This document shows positions 32,300 through 41,077 of a stretch of DNA of 64,000 nucleotides, piece by piece. Position numbers and translations under genes: made by a program. Below the pieces are notes generated by a model that saw only the letters and a program-made list of their open reading frames with translations, made no database searches and was not told where the DNA came from. Position 1 is the first letter of the stretch. Every line of letters begins with the position of its first letter. Source of the stretch: JANNSO01 sp964485395 (lineage in GTDB: Bacteria > Spirochaetota > Spirochaetia > Treponematales > UBA12059); the NCBI GenBank assembly GCA_964485395.1, contig CAZAJF010000023.1:5847-69846 (forward strand). Reading direction: 5' to 3'.

Positions 32300-33141
32300 G
32301 GTTCCTTGCGTAGGGGGATAAAAGGGCCGGGTCTGTCGGAAACGGCGGAATTCACGTATTCCGCAAGGGCATAAGCCGAGTGGTTGTGGATGCTCTCGAA
32401 GTTTTCCGCCTCCACTTGGAAGCGGGGGAAATCCCCGAGGGTAAGGATTCCTTTGTGGACTTCGCGTACCACGTCCTCCACGAAACGAGGATTCTCGAAA
32501 GCTCGTTCGGTCACGTATTTTTCGTCATCGCGCTTGAGCAGCGTATAGACGTCGCTGGAGGCTGCTTTCTCCACCACGGCCACGAGGTCTTCTATCCAGA
32601 AGAACGGGCCCAGCTTCACGCAGGCTTTCACCACGCCGCGCTGGTTGTGAGCGCCGTACTTGCTGATGGCCTTGGAGCAGGGGCATACGGTTTGCACGGG
32701 AACCTGCACCGTAACCATGAATTCGCGCTCGCTGGCGGATACCTTGCCTTCGTAGGAGCATTCATAGCTCATGATGCTTTTCTGCCCCGATACCGGCGCG
32801 GTCTTTTCTATGAAGTACGTGAAGTGCACGTCGGAATAGGAGGTTTGCGCATCCAGCGACAGGCGTACCTCGTCGAGCATGCACAGGAAGCGGGGCATCG
32901 AAAGGTCCTTGCGGTGCGCGTTGAATACTTCGATGAACCGGCTCATGTGCGTGCCCTTGAAATCGTGGGGCAGGTCCGCGTACAGGTTCACGAGCGCCGT
33001 GGCATGCTGTACCGAATTGGCTTTGTCCAATACGGTAATGGGGTATCGGAGGCCCTTGACGCCCACCTTCTTTATGGGGATGCGCCGGTCGTCGCGCATG
33101 TTCTGCACGTCGATCATCTCAGGTTCCAACCCGTCGTTCAT
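32296..33141 (-). CDS. folE2: GTP cyclohydrolase I type 2
   Basis: A 281-residue FolE2/MptA-type enzyme converting GTP to dihydroneopterin triphosphate, the first step of folate and of queuosine-type deazapurine synthesis. GTHMSRFIEVFNAH (about residues 64-77) and QTVCPCSKAIS with its metal-binding Cys (about 150-160) identify the family; NHSAYALAEY lies near the C terminus. The ATG at 33141 overlaps the folD stop by 4 bp; the frame stays open upstream, but that part is inside folD. Nearby queD (59742) could use its product. Confidence 0.92.
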   Translation of the reverse strand: MNDGLEPEMIDVQNMRDDRRIPIKKVGVKGLRYPITVLDKANSVQHATALVNLYADLPHDFKGTHMSRFIEVFNAHRKDLSMPRFLCMLDEVRLSLDAQTSYSDVHFTYFIEKTAPVSGQKSIMSYECSYEGKVSASEREFMVTVQVPVQTVCPCSKAISKYGAHNQRGVVKACVKLGPFFWIEDLVAVVEKAASSDVYTLLKRDDEKYVTERAFENPRFVEDVVREVHKGILTLGDFPRFQVEAENFESIHNHSAYALAEYVNSAVSDRPGPFIPLRKEP

Positions 33142-34019
33142 AATGCTTCCGAAGCCCGCTCGGCGGCTTCCACCGTATTGTAGAACAGCATCGTTATGGT
33201 CATGGGGCCCACGCCGCCGGGAACCGGCGTTATGGAGCCCGCCACGAGGCTTACCGCGTCGTAATCCACGTCGCCTACGAGGCGCCAGCCTTTTTTGCTG
33301 GAAGGATCGTCCACGCGGTTTACGCCCACGTCGATGACGCATGCGCCAGGTTTTACCATGTCCGCTTTTATCAGTTCGGGGACGCCGGCGCAGGCGACCA
33401 GGATATCGGCCTGGCGCGTAAACGAGCCCATGTCCCTGGTACCGGTATGGCACACGGTAACGGTGGAGTTTACGTCTTTGCGCACGAACAGGTTCGCCAA
33501 GGGCTTGCCCACGATATTGGACCTGCCCACCACGACGGCATGGGCGCCTTTGGTCACGATTCCCTCGTGCTGCAGGATTTTTATCACGCCGTGAGGCGTG
33601 CAGGGAATAAAACAACGGTCGCCGATAAGCAGCCGGCCTATGTTTTCCGGCGTAAATCCGTCGACGTCCTTTTCCGGTTTTATGGTTTCAATGACGCGCA
33701 TTTCCGAAACGTGCTTCGGCAGCGGCAGCTGTACGAGTATTCCGTGAACCTTGGGGTCTCCGTTGAATTTCCTGACTTCCTTAAGGACGGATTCTTCGCT
33801 CGCGTCCGCGGGCAGCCTGCACTCGATGCTGTGCATGCCCAGTTCCTCGCAGGCTTTTTCCTTGGCGCTTACGTAGGAAATGCTCGCCGGGTCATCGCCG
33901 ACCAAAAGTACGGCAAGCCCGGGGATGATTCCTTTTTCGCTCAAGCGTTGCACGCGAATCTTGAGTTCTTCCCGTACTTCCAGGGCTATTTTCTTGCCGT
34001 CTATAATTTTTGCGGGCAT
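33138..34019 (-). CDS. folD: Bifunctional methylene-THF dehydrogenase / methenyl-THF cyclohydrolase
   Basis: A 293-residue FolD that interconverts methylene-, methenyl- and 10-formyl-tetrahydrofolate with NADP. ISYVSAKEKACEELG carries the catalytic Tyr and Lys, VVVGRSNIVGKPLANL binds the cofactor, and PVPGGVGPMT is the C-terminal signature. It supplies 10-formyl-THF to the purine enzymes encoded in this window. The ATG at 34019 has AGGAG 8 nt upstream. An in-frame extension to 34124 consists of three 24-bp repeats and is probably leader, not protein. Confidence 0.93.
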   Translation of the reverse strand: MPAKIIDGKKIALEVREELKIRVQRLSEKGIIPGLAVLLVGDDPASISYVSAKEKACEELGMHSIECRLPADASEESVLKEVRKFNGDPKVHGILVQLPLPKHVSEMRVIETIKPEKDVDGFTPENIGRLLIGDRCFIPCTPHGVIKILQHEGIVTKGAHAVVVGRSNIVGKPLANLFVRKDVNSTVTVCHTGTRDMGSFTRQADILVACAGVPELIKADMVKPGACVIDVGVNRVDDPSSKKGWRLVGDVDYDAVSLVAGSITPVPGGVGPMTITMLFYNTVEAAERASEAL

Positions 34020-34040
34020 CTCATACTCCTGATTAAGAAA

Positions 34041-34112
34041 ATTCAATCCGCTCATGCTCAAAAAATTCAATCTACTCAGGCACACGAAATTCAATCTGCC
34101 GTGCAGTTTGAA
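34041..34112 (-). repeat. Three imperfect 24-bp repeats in the folD leader
   Basis: ATTCAATC recurs exactly every 24 bp, at 34041, 34065 and 34089. The last copy also begins a hairpin: AAATTCAATCTG (34087-34098) pairs with CAGTTTGAATTT (34104-34115) with one mismatch. Read on the minus strand they keep the folD frame open, giving 8-residue repeats containing LNF. Confidence 0.7.
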
Positions 34113-34156
34113 TTTCTTCCCCATAGTAACCGGAAAACTGGAACAGGAGCAAGTAT

Positions 34157-35326
34157 TTAGAGCGCGACCAAATCGTTGAGCCTCGATTGCATGGCCGCAA
34201 TCCCGGTCGTAAAGATTTCCGGCGGCACAATGAGGCTTATGGCCAGTATTCCCTCGCGCTCGCAGTCAAAAAAGTACCCGGGGTGCACTAAGATTCCGCA
34301 GGTTTCCAGAAGATCCAGTACGATGGCTTCCTCGCTTAAGATTCTCGGAATTTCAAGAAGGGCGGTCCAGCCGGCTTCGCAGCGGTAAACCCGATACGGG
34401 CTGTTGGAGTATTCGAAGCATTTCCTTAAAGAGTCAAGATTTATCCGTAGCCGTGCCTGTACCTCCCGTACGAAGGCATCGGCCTTGGGCATAAGCTGAG
34501 TAACGGCGTGCATGGGTACGGTTCCTACCGATAAATACGTATCGGCGATGATTTCCAAGCGCTCCAGCGCGCTTTTTTTCAATTCCGCCGGCCCGGAAAC
34601 CAGCATCCAGCCCAGCTTGAGCTGAGGCAGGCACATGAGCTTGGATAAACCGTCCAGCGTAAAGGTAAGGCAGCCCGTTTCGGAAGCAAAGGATGGCGCC
34701 GGCGTTTGTGCATCGATATTATATGGAAGAAATACTTCATCGGCTATGATGGCTGCATCGAATTTTTTGCAGAGCCGGACGATGGCTTTACGTTCGGTTT
34801 CCCGAACGTACGAGCCGCTGGGATTGTTGGGGTGGATAAGCACCACGGCCTTTACCGTGCCCGTGCGCAAGGAATCCTCAAGACCGTCAAGATCGATCCG
34901 CCAGCCATCGGGATGCGTGTATTCCATGCGGTAGGGCTGCGCGATTATTCCTTCCAGAGAGGCAAGATAGTCGAAAAGCGGGTAGCCGGGTTTAGGTACC
35001 AAAACAGAGTCGCCCGGATCGCACAGCAGTTTGAACAGCCAAGCGTAGGCTTCCGAGGTGCTCGCCGACAGGAAGATATCGTCGGGCCTCGTGCCTGTCC
35101 GCTCCGAGATAACGGTTCGAGCCCGAAGCATTCCCCTGGGGTCGGGGTCATGGTTCGCGCAACCGGGATTGGGCAGGCAATCGAGCAGGTCGGGGAAAAG
35201 AAGTCCGCAGCGCGTCGGATTGCTGTCTGCCAGGTTTATTGGATTACTGCCGGCAGCCTTGAGCAAGGCTACTTTTTCCGCTATAGCGTTTTGCGCGTGC
35301 GCTGAGCCGATTCGGGATGAGAACAC
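34157..35326 (-). CDS. Class I/II PLP-dependent aminotransferase
   Basis: A 389-residue fold-type I aminotransferase, similar to aspartate- or alanine-type enzymes. LPNPGCANHDPDPRG is the substrate-pocket region, VVLIHPNNPSGSYV carries the conserved Asn, AAIIADEVFLPY supplies the cofactor Asp, and LDGLSKLMCLPQLKLGW holds the PLP-binding Lys (about residue 224). The GTG at 35326 is chosen because AAGGAG lies 6 nt upstream; a longer frame from 35347 would place that ribosome site inside the gene. It lies upstream of folD on the same strand, separated by 137 bp with repeats. The substrate is not assigned. Confidence 0.85.
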   Translation of the reverse strand: MFSSRIGSAHAQNAIAEKVALLKAAGSNPINLADSNPTRCGLLFPDLLDCLPNPGCANHDPDPRGMLRARTVISERTGTRPDDIFLSASTSEAYAWLFKLLCDPGDSVLVPKPGYPLFDYLASLEGIIAQPYRMEYTHPDGWRIDLDGLEDSLRTGTVKAVVLIHPNNPSGSYVRETERKAIVRLCKKFDAAIIADEVFLPYNIDAQTPAPSFASETGCLTFTLDGLSKLMCLPQLKLGWMLVSGPAELKKSALERLEIIADTYLSVGTVPMHAVTQLMPKADAFVREVQARLRINLDSLRKCFEYSNSPYRVYRCEAGWTALLEIPRILSEEAIVLDLLETCGILVHPGYFFDCEREGILAISLIVPPEIFTTGIAAMQSRLNDLVAL

Positions 35327-35396
35327 GGTGACTCCTTGGAAAAGCAACGTGCAGTCTAAGGTTTTTCCGACTTTTGCACAATCGGGTTTTTCCCTC

Positions 35397-35425
35397 TCGC
35401 CACGCGGAACGATCCTGTATATACT
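35397..35425 (+). promoter_or_regulatory. Promoter of the SpoIIE phosphatase gene
   Basis: TCGCCA (35397-35402) and TATACT (35420-35425) are separated by 17 bp. The start point would be about 17 nt upstream of the GTG at 35449. Confidence 0.5.
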
Positions 35426-35448
35426 GGGCTGCGATCGAAGAGGATTCA

Positions 35449-37725
35449 GTGCCCAAGCGTTTTTCCGTTACACGCCGCATTTTTATCGCCTTGTTTCTTT
35501 TTTTCCTCCTCATGGTCGGCGTCATGGCGCTTGCCATGTTCTTCGTCGTGGCGCGGCCCGTGGAAACATCGGTTCTCGACAACGTCACCAAGGACATGGC
35601 GCTCGCCGGTCGCGATTTCGACAACTGGCTATCCGCCAAGACCAGCATGCTCCAGAGTTTTCGCCATGTGATACTCCGCTTCAAGGACGATCCCGCAACC
35701 CTGCGGCTCCTGCTGCGCGACGGCACCGAAGTCGACGACGACATCCCCTGGATCTATTACGGGACAGCCGGGCGCGATCCTCGTCGTTACGAAATCGTCG
35801 GCGAAGGCCATATTCAAAGCGGCGCCGGTTTTTATATCGATGGATCAGGCTGGACTCCCGATTCCGGTTTCGATTGGATCGACCGGCCCTGGTACCAGCA
35901 ATCTCTGTACAATGACAACCCCGTTATCGGCGCCCCGTATATGGATGAAGGAACCGGCGCCATCGTCGTTTCCATTTCCCTGGCCTGCCGAAGCCCCGAA
36001 GGCAACCTTGTGGGAGTCCTTGCCGCGGATGTCTATCTCTCCCGCCTTACCGATATCGTGTCATTGCGGCGTTTTACGCCCAATTCGCAGACGTATATTA
36101 TTAATAAGGACGGCACGTTCATAACGAAAGACGGTATCAACAGCGTCGGAACCTATACGGCAGGCGCTTCGCTGTTCGAGCAAGGTTCCCCGGCGGAAGG
36201 GCTTTACCGGACCATGACGAGATCCGATCACGCCAGCGGGTTGCTGCCCGCAAAGCGACTCTATTACGCGGCGGCGAGAATCCCTAAAACCTCATGGTTC
36301 ATCGTGAGCATGGGGCCTATCGACGATGTCGCCTCGCTGGTCTACGATTTCTACAACGCCCTGTTTCTCATCTGCGGATTGGTTCTGCTTTTTGGGCTCA
36401 TTCTCGCGCTCTTCGAGGCGCGATCCATCGTCAAGCCCATCAAGGCCCTAAAAAAAGGCGCTATCGCATTGGCCGCCGGCGACCTGTCCTTCCGCGTGGA
36501 CATCGATAGAAACGACGAGTTCGGCGAACTGGCCGCATTTTTCAACAATGTCGCGCAAAACCTGCATAACGACATGGAGCATATCGAGGAGCAACGAGCC
36601 CAAATCGAGCGCTACTCGCAGACCCTCGAAAAAAAGGTTGCCGAGCGCACGCTCGAACTCAACGAAGCCAATACGCGGCTTCGCATGCGCAACGACCAGA
36701 TGGAAGAAGAAGTGCAGATGGCGGCGGCCGTCCAGCGCAAGATCATACCTACCGAGGCCGAACTTCCGGCGACTCCCGCGCTCAGTTTCGGCGCCCGCTA
36801 CCAGGCGATGGCCAACGTGGGCGGCGACCTGTACGACGTCATCGACCTCGGGCGCGGGCGCTTCGCCTTCGTCATCGGCGATGTTTCGGGTCATGGCGTT
36901 CCCGCGGCCCTGATCGCCGCCATGGCCAAGGTGAGCTTCCGCTCGCATTCGCGCTACGAGCGCAACCCCAACGAAATCCTGGCGGACGTCAACGAGGAAA
37001 TGTGCCTGCTCATCGGCGACGATACGTATTTTCTGTCCGCTTTCCTGGCGATTCTCGACATCCACGACGGGGTAATCCGCTATTCCAACGCCGGCCATCA
37101 TCCCGCGCTGCTGCGCCATTCCGACTCCCGGGTGGAAGAGCTGGATATCCCCGATGGCCAGCTCATCGGCATAGCCGAAAACTTTTCCTGCTCCTTCGGC
37201 ACCTCGATAATGCAAAAGGACGACAGGCTCGTCCTGTATACTGACGGGCTTATCGAAGCCCGCTCGGCCGCCGGCGTTTTTTACGAGTCCGGACGCCTCG
37301 TGGAATTTCTCATGCGCCGCGGCGCGGAGGTACCCAAGGCTTTCGCCGGGGAACTCCTCGACGACGTAACGCGCTTCAGCTCCGGAATGTTGCAATCCGA
37401 CGACAGGGCCCTGCTCGTCATAGGCTACAATACCGCCGGACAGGACGACGCCTGCTGCTTCTCGGGCCCTGCGGGCGAAGTACTCGACGAAGCCTGCCGC
37501 CTGGACCGGGAAGGCTTCGTCAAGGATGCGGCCGCCTTGCTGGAAACGCTCCGCAAGCGAAGGCCCGAAGACCCGGTCGTCATGAACGCCCTCGCTCTCC
37601 TTCGCCTTAAAATCGGCGACCGCGCAGGCGCCGAGCGCCTTCTCCGCACCGCCGTAAGCCTCGCACCCAATGTCCCCGAATACCTCATCCACCTGAACGA
37701 AATCCTAAACCCCAAATCCGACTGA
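35449..37725 (+). CDS. Membrane sensor PP2C/SpoIIE phosphatase (Cache-HAMP-SpoIIE) with TPR-like tail
   Basis: A 758-residue protein. TM1 is at about 8-30, and an extracytoplasmic Cache-type domain spans about 31-300 (WIDRPWYQQSLYNDNPV and IGAPYMDEGTGAIVVSISL are typical). TM2 lies at about 305-328, with HAMP next, then a coiled coil and a SpoIIE/RsbU phosphatase (about 440-640) with GGDLYDVIDLG, VIGDVSGHGVPAAL, NAGHHPALL and VLYTDGLIEA, keeping the metal-binding Asp residues. The C-terminal 100 residues look like tetratricopeptide helices. It would dephosphorylate an anti-sigma-factor antagonist in response to an outside ligand. The start is GTG at 35449, preceded by GAGGA; a longer frame begins upstream of the promoter. 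Confidence 0.87.
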   Translation: MPKRFSVTRRIFIALFLFFLLMVGVMALAMFFVVARPVETSVLDNVTKDMALAGRDFDNWLSAKTSMLQSFRHVILRFKDDPATLRLLLRDGTEVDDDIPWIYYGTAGRDPRRYEIVGEGHIQSGAGFYIDGSGWTPDSGFDWIDRPWYQQSLYNDNPVIGAPYMDEGTGAIVVSISLACRSPEGNLVGVLAADVYLSRLTDIVSLRRFTPNSQTYIINKDGTFITKDGINSVGTYTAGASLFEQGSPAEGLYRTMTRSDHASGLLPAKRLYYAAARIPKTSWFIVSMGPIDDVASLVYDFYNALFLICGLVLLFGLILALFEARSIVKPIKALKKGAIALAAGDLSFRVDIDRNDEFGELAAFFNNVAQNLHNDMEHIEEQRAQIERYSQTLEKKVAERTLELNEANTRLRMRNDQMEEEVQMAAAVQRKIIPTEAELPATPALSFGARYQAMANVGGDLYDVIDLGRGRFAFVIGDVSGHGVPAALIAAMAKVSFRSHSRYERNPNEILADVNEEMCLLIGDDTYFLSAFLAILDIHDGVIRYSNAGHHPALLRHSDSRVEELDIPDGQLIGIAENFSCSFGTSIMQKDDRLVLYTDGLIEARSAAGVFYESGRLVEFLMRRGAEVPKAFAGELLDDVTRFSSGMLQSDDRALLVIGYNTAGQDDACCFSGPAGEVLDEACRLDREGFVKDAAALLETLRKRRPEDPVVMNALALLRLKIGDRAGAERLLRTAVSLAPNVPEYLIHLNEILNPKSD

Positions 37726-37761
37726 CCCCTCTTTCGTATTTCCTTCTACCTCTCCCATCTA

Positions 37762-37840
37762 CTCTGTGCCTCTGTGGTAAAAACTTCTCAATTCCTCTTC
37801 ATTCTCTTTCCTAACTCCGTGTCCTCCGTGTCTCCGTGCT
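37762..37840 (+). repeat. Pyrimidine-rich intergenic stretch with CTCYGTG-type repeats
   Basis: Short repeated words CTCTGTGCCTCTGTGG (about 37762-37777) and CTCCGTGTCCTCCGTG, followed by TCTCCGTG (about 37815-37838), lie in a C/T-rich strand between the phosphatase and AICAR formyltransferase genes. No gene or terminator is seen here. Confidence 0.6.
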
Positions 37841-37871
37841 ACTCTTCATAAATATTCCCAAATCCTCTATC

Positions 37872-37900
37872 TTGCCAGTTTTCGTCTCCCTCATTATACT
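37872..37900 (+). promoter_or_regulatory. Promoter of the AICAR formyltransferase gene, probably leaderless
   Basis: TTGCCA (37872-37877), 17 bp, TATACT (37895-37900). Only six C residues lie between the -10 box and the ATG at 37907, so transcription should start at or next to the A of the start codon. Confidence 0.75.
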
Positions 37901-37906
37901 CCCCCC

Positions 37907-39163
37907 ATGGAAACCAAGAAGCTTTCTTCCCTCTACAAGGACTTCGCCGACGACGTATTTCCTGCCTCCATGGAAATAATCTTCCGCGACGCAGCGGGCA
38001 ATCCCACCACGCTCAACTATGAAAAAGTGGAGTGGACCGTGGATGGCCAAAAGCGCGGACTGCGCTACGGCGAGAATCCGGACCAGTCGGCGGCGCTCTA
38101 CAAGCCGCTAGCCTGCAACATAAGCCTCGCGGGCGGCGAGTTGGCCGTGCCCGAAGGAAAGCTCGTAAGCTCGGCGGAATTGCTTCAATTCGGCAAGCAT
38201 CCAGGCAAGACAAATCTTACCGACGTGGACAGCGCCTTGGCGATTCTCCGCTACCTGATGGATAAACCCGCCTGCGCCATCATGAAGCATAATAATCCTT
38301 CCGGCGTCGCCATCGGCTCGACGGTCGCCGAGGCGTATCACCACGCGTATTTCGCCGACAGGATCGCCGCGTTCGGCGGAGCAGTCGTAACCAACCGCGT
38401 CATCGATCTGGAAACGGCGCAGGCAATCGCGGAATCCTACTGCGAGGTGGTAGCGGCTCCCGACTTCGGCCCCGGCGCCCTCGATGTGCTCGCCGCAAAA
38501 AAAAATCTTCGCATCATGCGCCTGCCAAAAATCGCGGACCTAGCGCGCTACGCCCCCGTCCGCAATCTTGACTTCCGAACCCTGCTGGACGGCGGCTGCG
38601 TCGTGCAGCTTTCCTTCGCCTCGCGCATCCGGAGCGCAGAAGACTTTCTGCCCGCCGAATGCGATTACAAAGGCACGCATTACGCGGTACGGCGCGAACC
38701 CACGGAATCCGAGCTTTCGGATATGCTGTTCGGCTGGGCCGTAGAGTGCGGCGTTACCAGCAATTCGGTCATTTTCGTCAAGGATGGCAAAACCATAGGC
38801 ATCGGCACGGGCGAGCAGGACCGCGTGGGCGTCGCCGAGATTGCCCGGTACAAGGCCTATGGCAAGCGCCAGGACAGGCTGTGCTGGGAACGTCACGGCA
38901 TAGCATGGAACGAATGCGCAGACAGCGCGAAAAAAGCCGCCATAGAGGCGGAAGTGCGCGAAACCAAGGCGCTTCTTCCCGGTTCGGTCATGGTCTCGGA
39001 TGCCTTTTTCCCGTTCCGCGACGGCATCGCCGTTGGGGTGGAGCAGGGCGTCACGGCGGTCGTTCAGCCTGGAGGGGCAATGCGCGATTTCGATATCATC
39101 ACTGCCTGCAATGAATCCGGCGTGGCCATGAAATTTACCGGTCAGCGCTGTTTCAGGCACTGA
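37907..39163 (+). CDS. Stand-alone AICAR formyltransferase
   Basis: A 418-residue enzyme that transfers the formyl group of 10-formyl-THF to AICAR, making FAICAR. It matches the C-terminal domain of PurH: GLRYGENPDQSAALY, the catalytic IMKHNNPSGVA (Lys-His about residues 125-126), TNLTDVDSAL and the terminal MKFTGQRCFRH. It is longer than the usual domain because of an N-terminal extension of about 45 residues and internal insertions. The cyclohydrolase half lies at 31622-32299 on the other strand. No Shine-Dalgarno is present; see the promoter at 37872. Confidence 0.9.
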   Translation: METKKLSSLYKDFADDVFPASMEIIFRDAAGNPTTLNYEKVEWTVDGQKRGLRYGENPDQSAALYKPLACNISLAGGELAVPEGKLVSSAELLQFGKHPGKTNLTDVDSALAILRYLMDKPACAIMKHNNPSGVAIGSTVAEAYHHAYFADRIAAFGGAVVTNRVIDLETAQAIAESYCEVVAAPDFGPGALDVLAAKKNLRIMRLPKIADLARYAPVRNLDFRTLLDGGCVVQLSFASRIRSAEDFLPAECDYKGTHYAVRREPTESELSDMLFGWAVECGVTSNSVIFVKDGKTIGIGTGEQDRVGVAEIARYKAYGKRQDRLCWERHGIAWNECADSAKKAAIEAEVRETKALLPGSVMVSDAFFPFRDGIAVGVEQGVTAVVQPGGAMRDFDIITACNESGVAMKFTGQRCFRH

Positions 39164-39291
39164 TCTGCGCCAAACGCTTTACGCTTACGGTTTTTTTGGT
39201 TATATTTACTTGAAGTATCGCTTTAAGCGCGTAGCGTGTTCCGGTTCGCCGTCGGGTGCCGGTTGAGCGATGGCAATAGAAGGAGGATTTT

Positions 39292-39645
39292 ATGTCTGAC
39301 AATTATCCGGTAGCTGCCGAAGTCGTTCGAAAAAACGGCGTGCGCGGTATCTTTTCCACCGCGGGCGGCGTTGGCTTACTGATCGTCAAAGCGCTCATCG
39401 GCTTCGGCCCCGTCGGTTTCATAGTCGGCGGCGCCATGATCGTACTTGGCATCGGCGGTCTGTTCAGCAAAAATAAGGATAAAATCACTACGACCGTCCT
39501 TTCGGTCATCGCAGGCTTGGGCGTGGCCATCTTGATCCCGCACAGTCCCGTTCCCACCCTTATCGGCCTCGGAGCCTTGGGCCTGCTGATCTACGGCGGC
39601 GTGAACCTGTTCAAGTTTTTTAAAGGTATCAAGTCCCGCGCTTGA
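39292..39645 (+). CDS. Small hypothetical membrane protein
   Basis: A 117-residue protein with a short polar N terminus and three or four glycine-rich hydrophobic helices (GVGLLIVKALIGFGPVGFIV, then TVLSVIAGLGVAILI and IGLGALGLLIYGGVNLF), ending in a basic tail. No family recognised. AGGAGG lies 6 nt before the ATG and a strong terminator follows, so it is a single-gene unit. The glycine content suggests closely packed helices; the function is unknown. Confidence 0.75.
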   Translation: MSDNYPVAAEVVRKNGVRGIFSTAGGVGLLIVKALIGFGPVGFIVGGAMIVLGIGGLFSKNKDKITTTVLSVIAGLGVAILIPHSPVPTLIGLGALGLLIYGGVNLFKFFKGIKSRA

Positions 39646-39666
39646 TGTGCCTTGGTTTTGGTATGC

Positions 39667-39697
39667 GCGACTCTCCCCGGAGGGTCGCTTTTTTTTT
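39667..39697 (+). terminator. Intrinsic terminator
   Basis: GCGACTCT (39667-39674) and AGGGTCGC (39681-39688) form an 8-bp stem with one wobble pair and a CCCCGG loop, followed by nine T residues. Confidence 0.85.
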
Positions 39698-39724
39698 GGT
39701 TCTTTGGTATTCTGAAGACCGATT

Positions 39725-41038
39725 ATGCGATATTTTATAGAAACCTACGGGTGCCAGATGAACAAGGCGGAAAGTTCAGCCCTCGAAACAATCTGCGCCG
39801 AACGCGGTTGGCAGGCAGCCGAGGGGCCCGAATCGGCAAACCTCATCCTCATCAATACCTGTTCCGTCAGGATCACGGCCGAAAACCGCGCCTGGGGCCG
39901 CATATCCTATTTCGCGGCGCAGAAGAAACTGCGGTCCTTCACCTTCGTGGTCACGGGCTGCATGGCGGAGCGCCTCAAGAAAGCCATGCAGGAAAAACAG
40001 CCCGCCATTGATTACGTCCTTGGAAATTTCCAGAAACAGGCTTTTGGCCTGATATTGGACGCCACCGAGGCCGGGAGGCGGCCTGTGGTTATAGAAGAAT
40101 CACCGGTTTTTCAATTCGCGCGCACGCACATGGAATCGGGCAGCTTCAAGGCGTTCGTACCCATCATGCACGGATGCGATAATTTCTGCTCGTACTGCAT
40201 CGTACCCTACGTTCGCGGACGCGAGGTCTCCCGCGCACCCGACGCAATCATGGAAGAGCTCCGCGCCCTGGCCGACCGGGGCGTCAAGGAAGTAACGCTC
40301 CTCGGCCAGAACGTAAACTCGTATTCATATGGCTCAGGCGACGATCGCCTGTCGTTTCCGGCGCTTCTAGCCCGGATCGCCGCCGCCGCAAGGCCGGACG
40401 GCATCGAGCGAATCCGCTTCGTAACGAGCCACCCCAAGGATCTTTCCGAGGAAACCTTGCGCGTTTTAGCCGCCAATCCCATCTTTGCACGGCATATCCA
40501 TCTGTGCGTCCAGCACGGGTCCAACGCCGTCCTGCAAGCCATGAATCGAAAATACACCGTCGAGTCCTATGTCGCGCTCGTGGAGCTCATCAGAAAATAT
40601 CTGCCGGACGTCTCGCTTTCTACCGATATTCTAATCGGATTCCCCGGTGAGACCGAGGCTGATGTCGAGGCGACCCTCGAGCTCATGAAAACAGTGCGCT
40701 TCGCCTACGCGTTCATGTATCATTTCAATCCGCGGGAAGGCACCCCGGCGGCGGGCATGCCCGGCCAGATTCCTTCGCCGGTGAAGCTTTCCAGGCTGGC
40801 GCGGGTCATCGCGCTTCAGAAAGAGATCGGGGCACAGGTGATGCGCTCGTTCCTGGGCAGGGAGATGCCGGTGCTGGTCGAGTCCATTTCGCGCAAGAAC
40901 GAGGCGGAAGTGCTGGCCCGAACCGACCAGGACATGATGGTGGTATGTCCGGGAAGCCCTTCGCTCATCGGAAAATTCGCGACGGTAAAGTTGCTGTCGC
41001 TGAAAGGGAACACGTTCAAAGGCATTCTGCTGCCTTAA
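39725..41038 (+). CDS. miaB: tRNA-2-methylthio-N6-isopentenyladenosine synthase
   Basis: A 437-residue radical-SAM methylthiotransferase that adds the 2-methylthio group to isopentenylated A37 of tRNA. The N-terminal UPF0004 domain has Cys in ETYGCQMNKAES, INTCSVR and VTGCMAER for the auxiliary cluster. The radical-SAM motif is GCDNFCSYCIVPYVRGRE (about 150-167), and the C-terminal TRAM domain ends the protein. HLCVQHGSN replaces the usual HLPVQSGS. There is no good Shine-Dalgarno before the ATG; TATTCT at 39708-39713 could be a close -10 box. It is followed at 39 bp by the LapA-like gene. Confidence 0.94.
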   Translation: MRYFIETYGCQMNKAESSALETICAERGWQAAEGPESANLILINTCSVRITAENRAWGRISYFAAQKKLRSFTFVVTGCMAERLKKAMQEKQPAIDYVLGNFQKQAFGLILDATEAGRRPVVIEESPVFQFARTHMESGSFKAFVPIMHGCDNFCSYCIVPYVRGREVSRAPDAIMEELRALADRGVKEVTLLGQNVNSYSYGSGDDRLSFPALLARIAAAARPDGIERIRFVTSHPKDLSEETLRVLAANPIFARHIHLCVQHGSNAVLQAMNRKYTVESYVALVELIRKYLPDVSLSTDILIGFPGETEADVEATLELMKTVRFAYAFMYHFNPREGTPAAGMPGQIPSPVKLSRLARVIALQKEIGAQVMRSFLGREMPVLVESISRKNEAEVLARTDQDMMVVCPGSPSLIGKFATVKLLSLKGNTFKGILLP

Positions 41039-41077
41039 GCGCCTGGAATTTCGAGTCTTTGAGTCGGGAGGCCGTAC

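Noticed and set aside
31622..33615. Longer FolE2 frame starting at 33615
   Set aside because: The extra 158 residues lie inside folD in another frame; similarity starts at ATG 33141.
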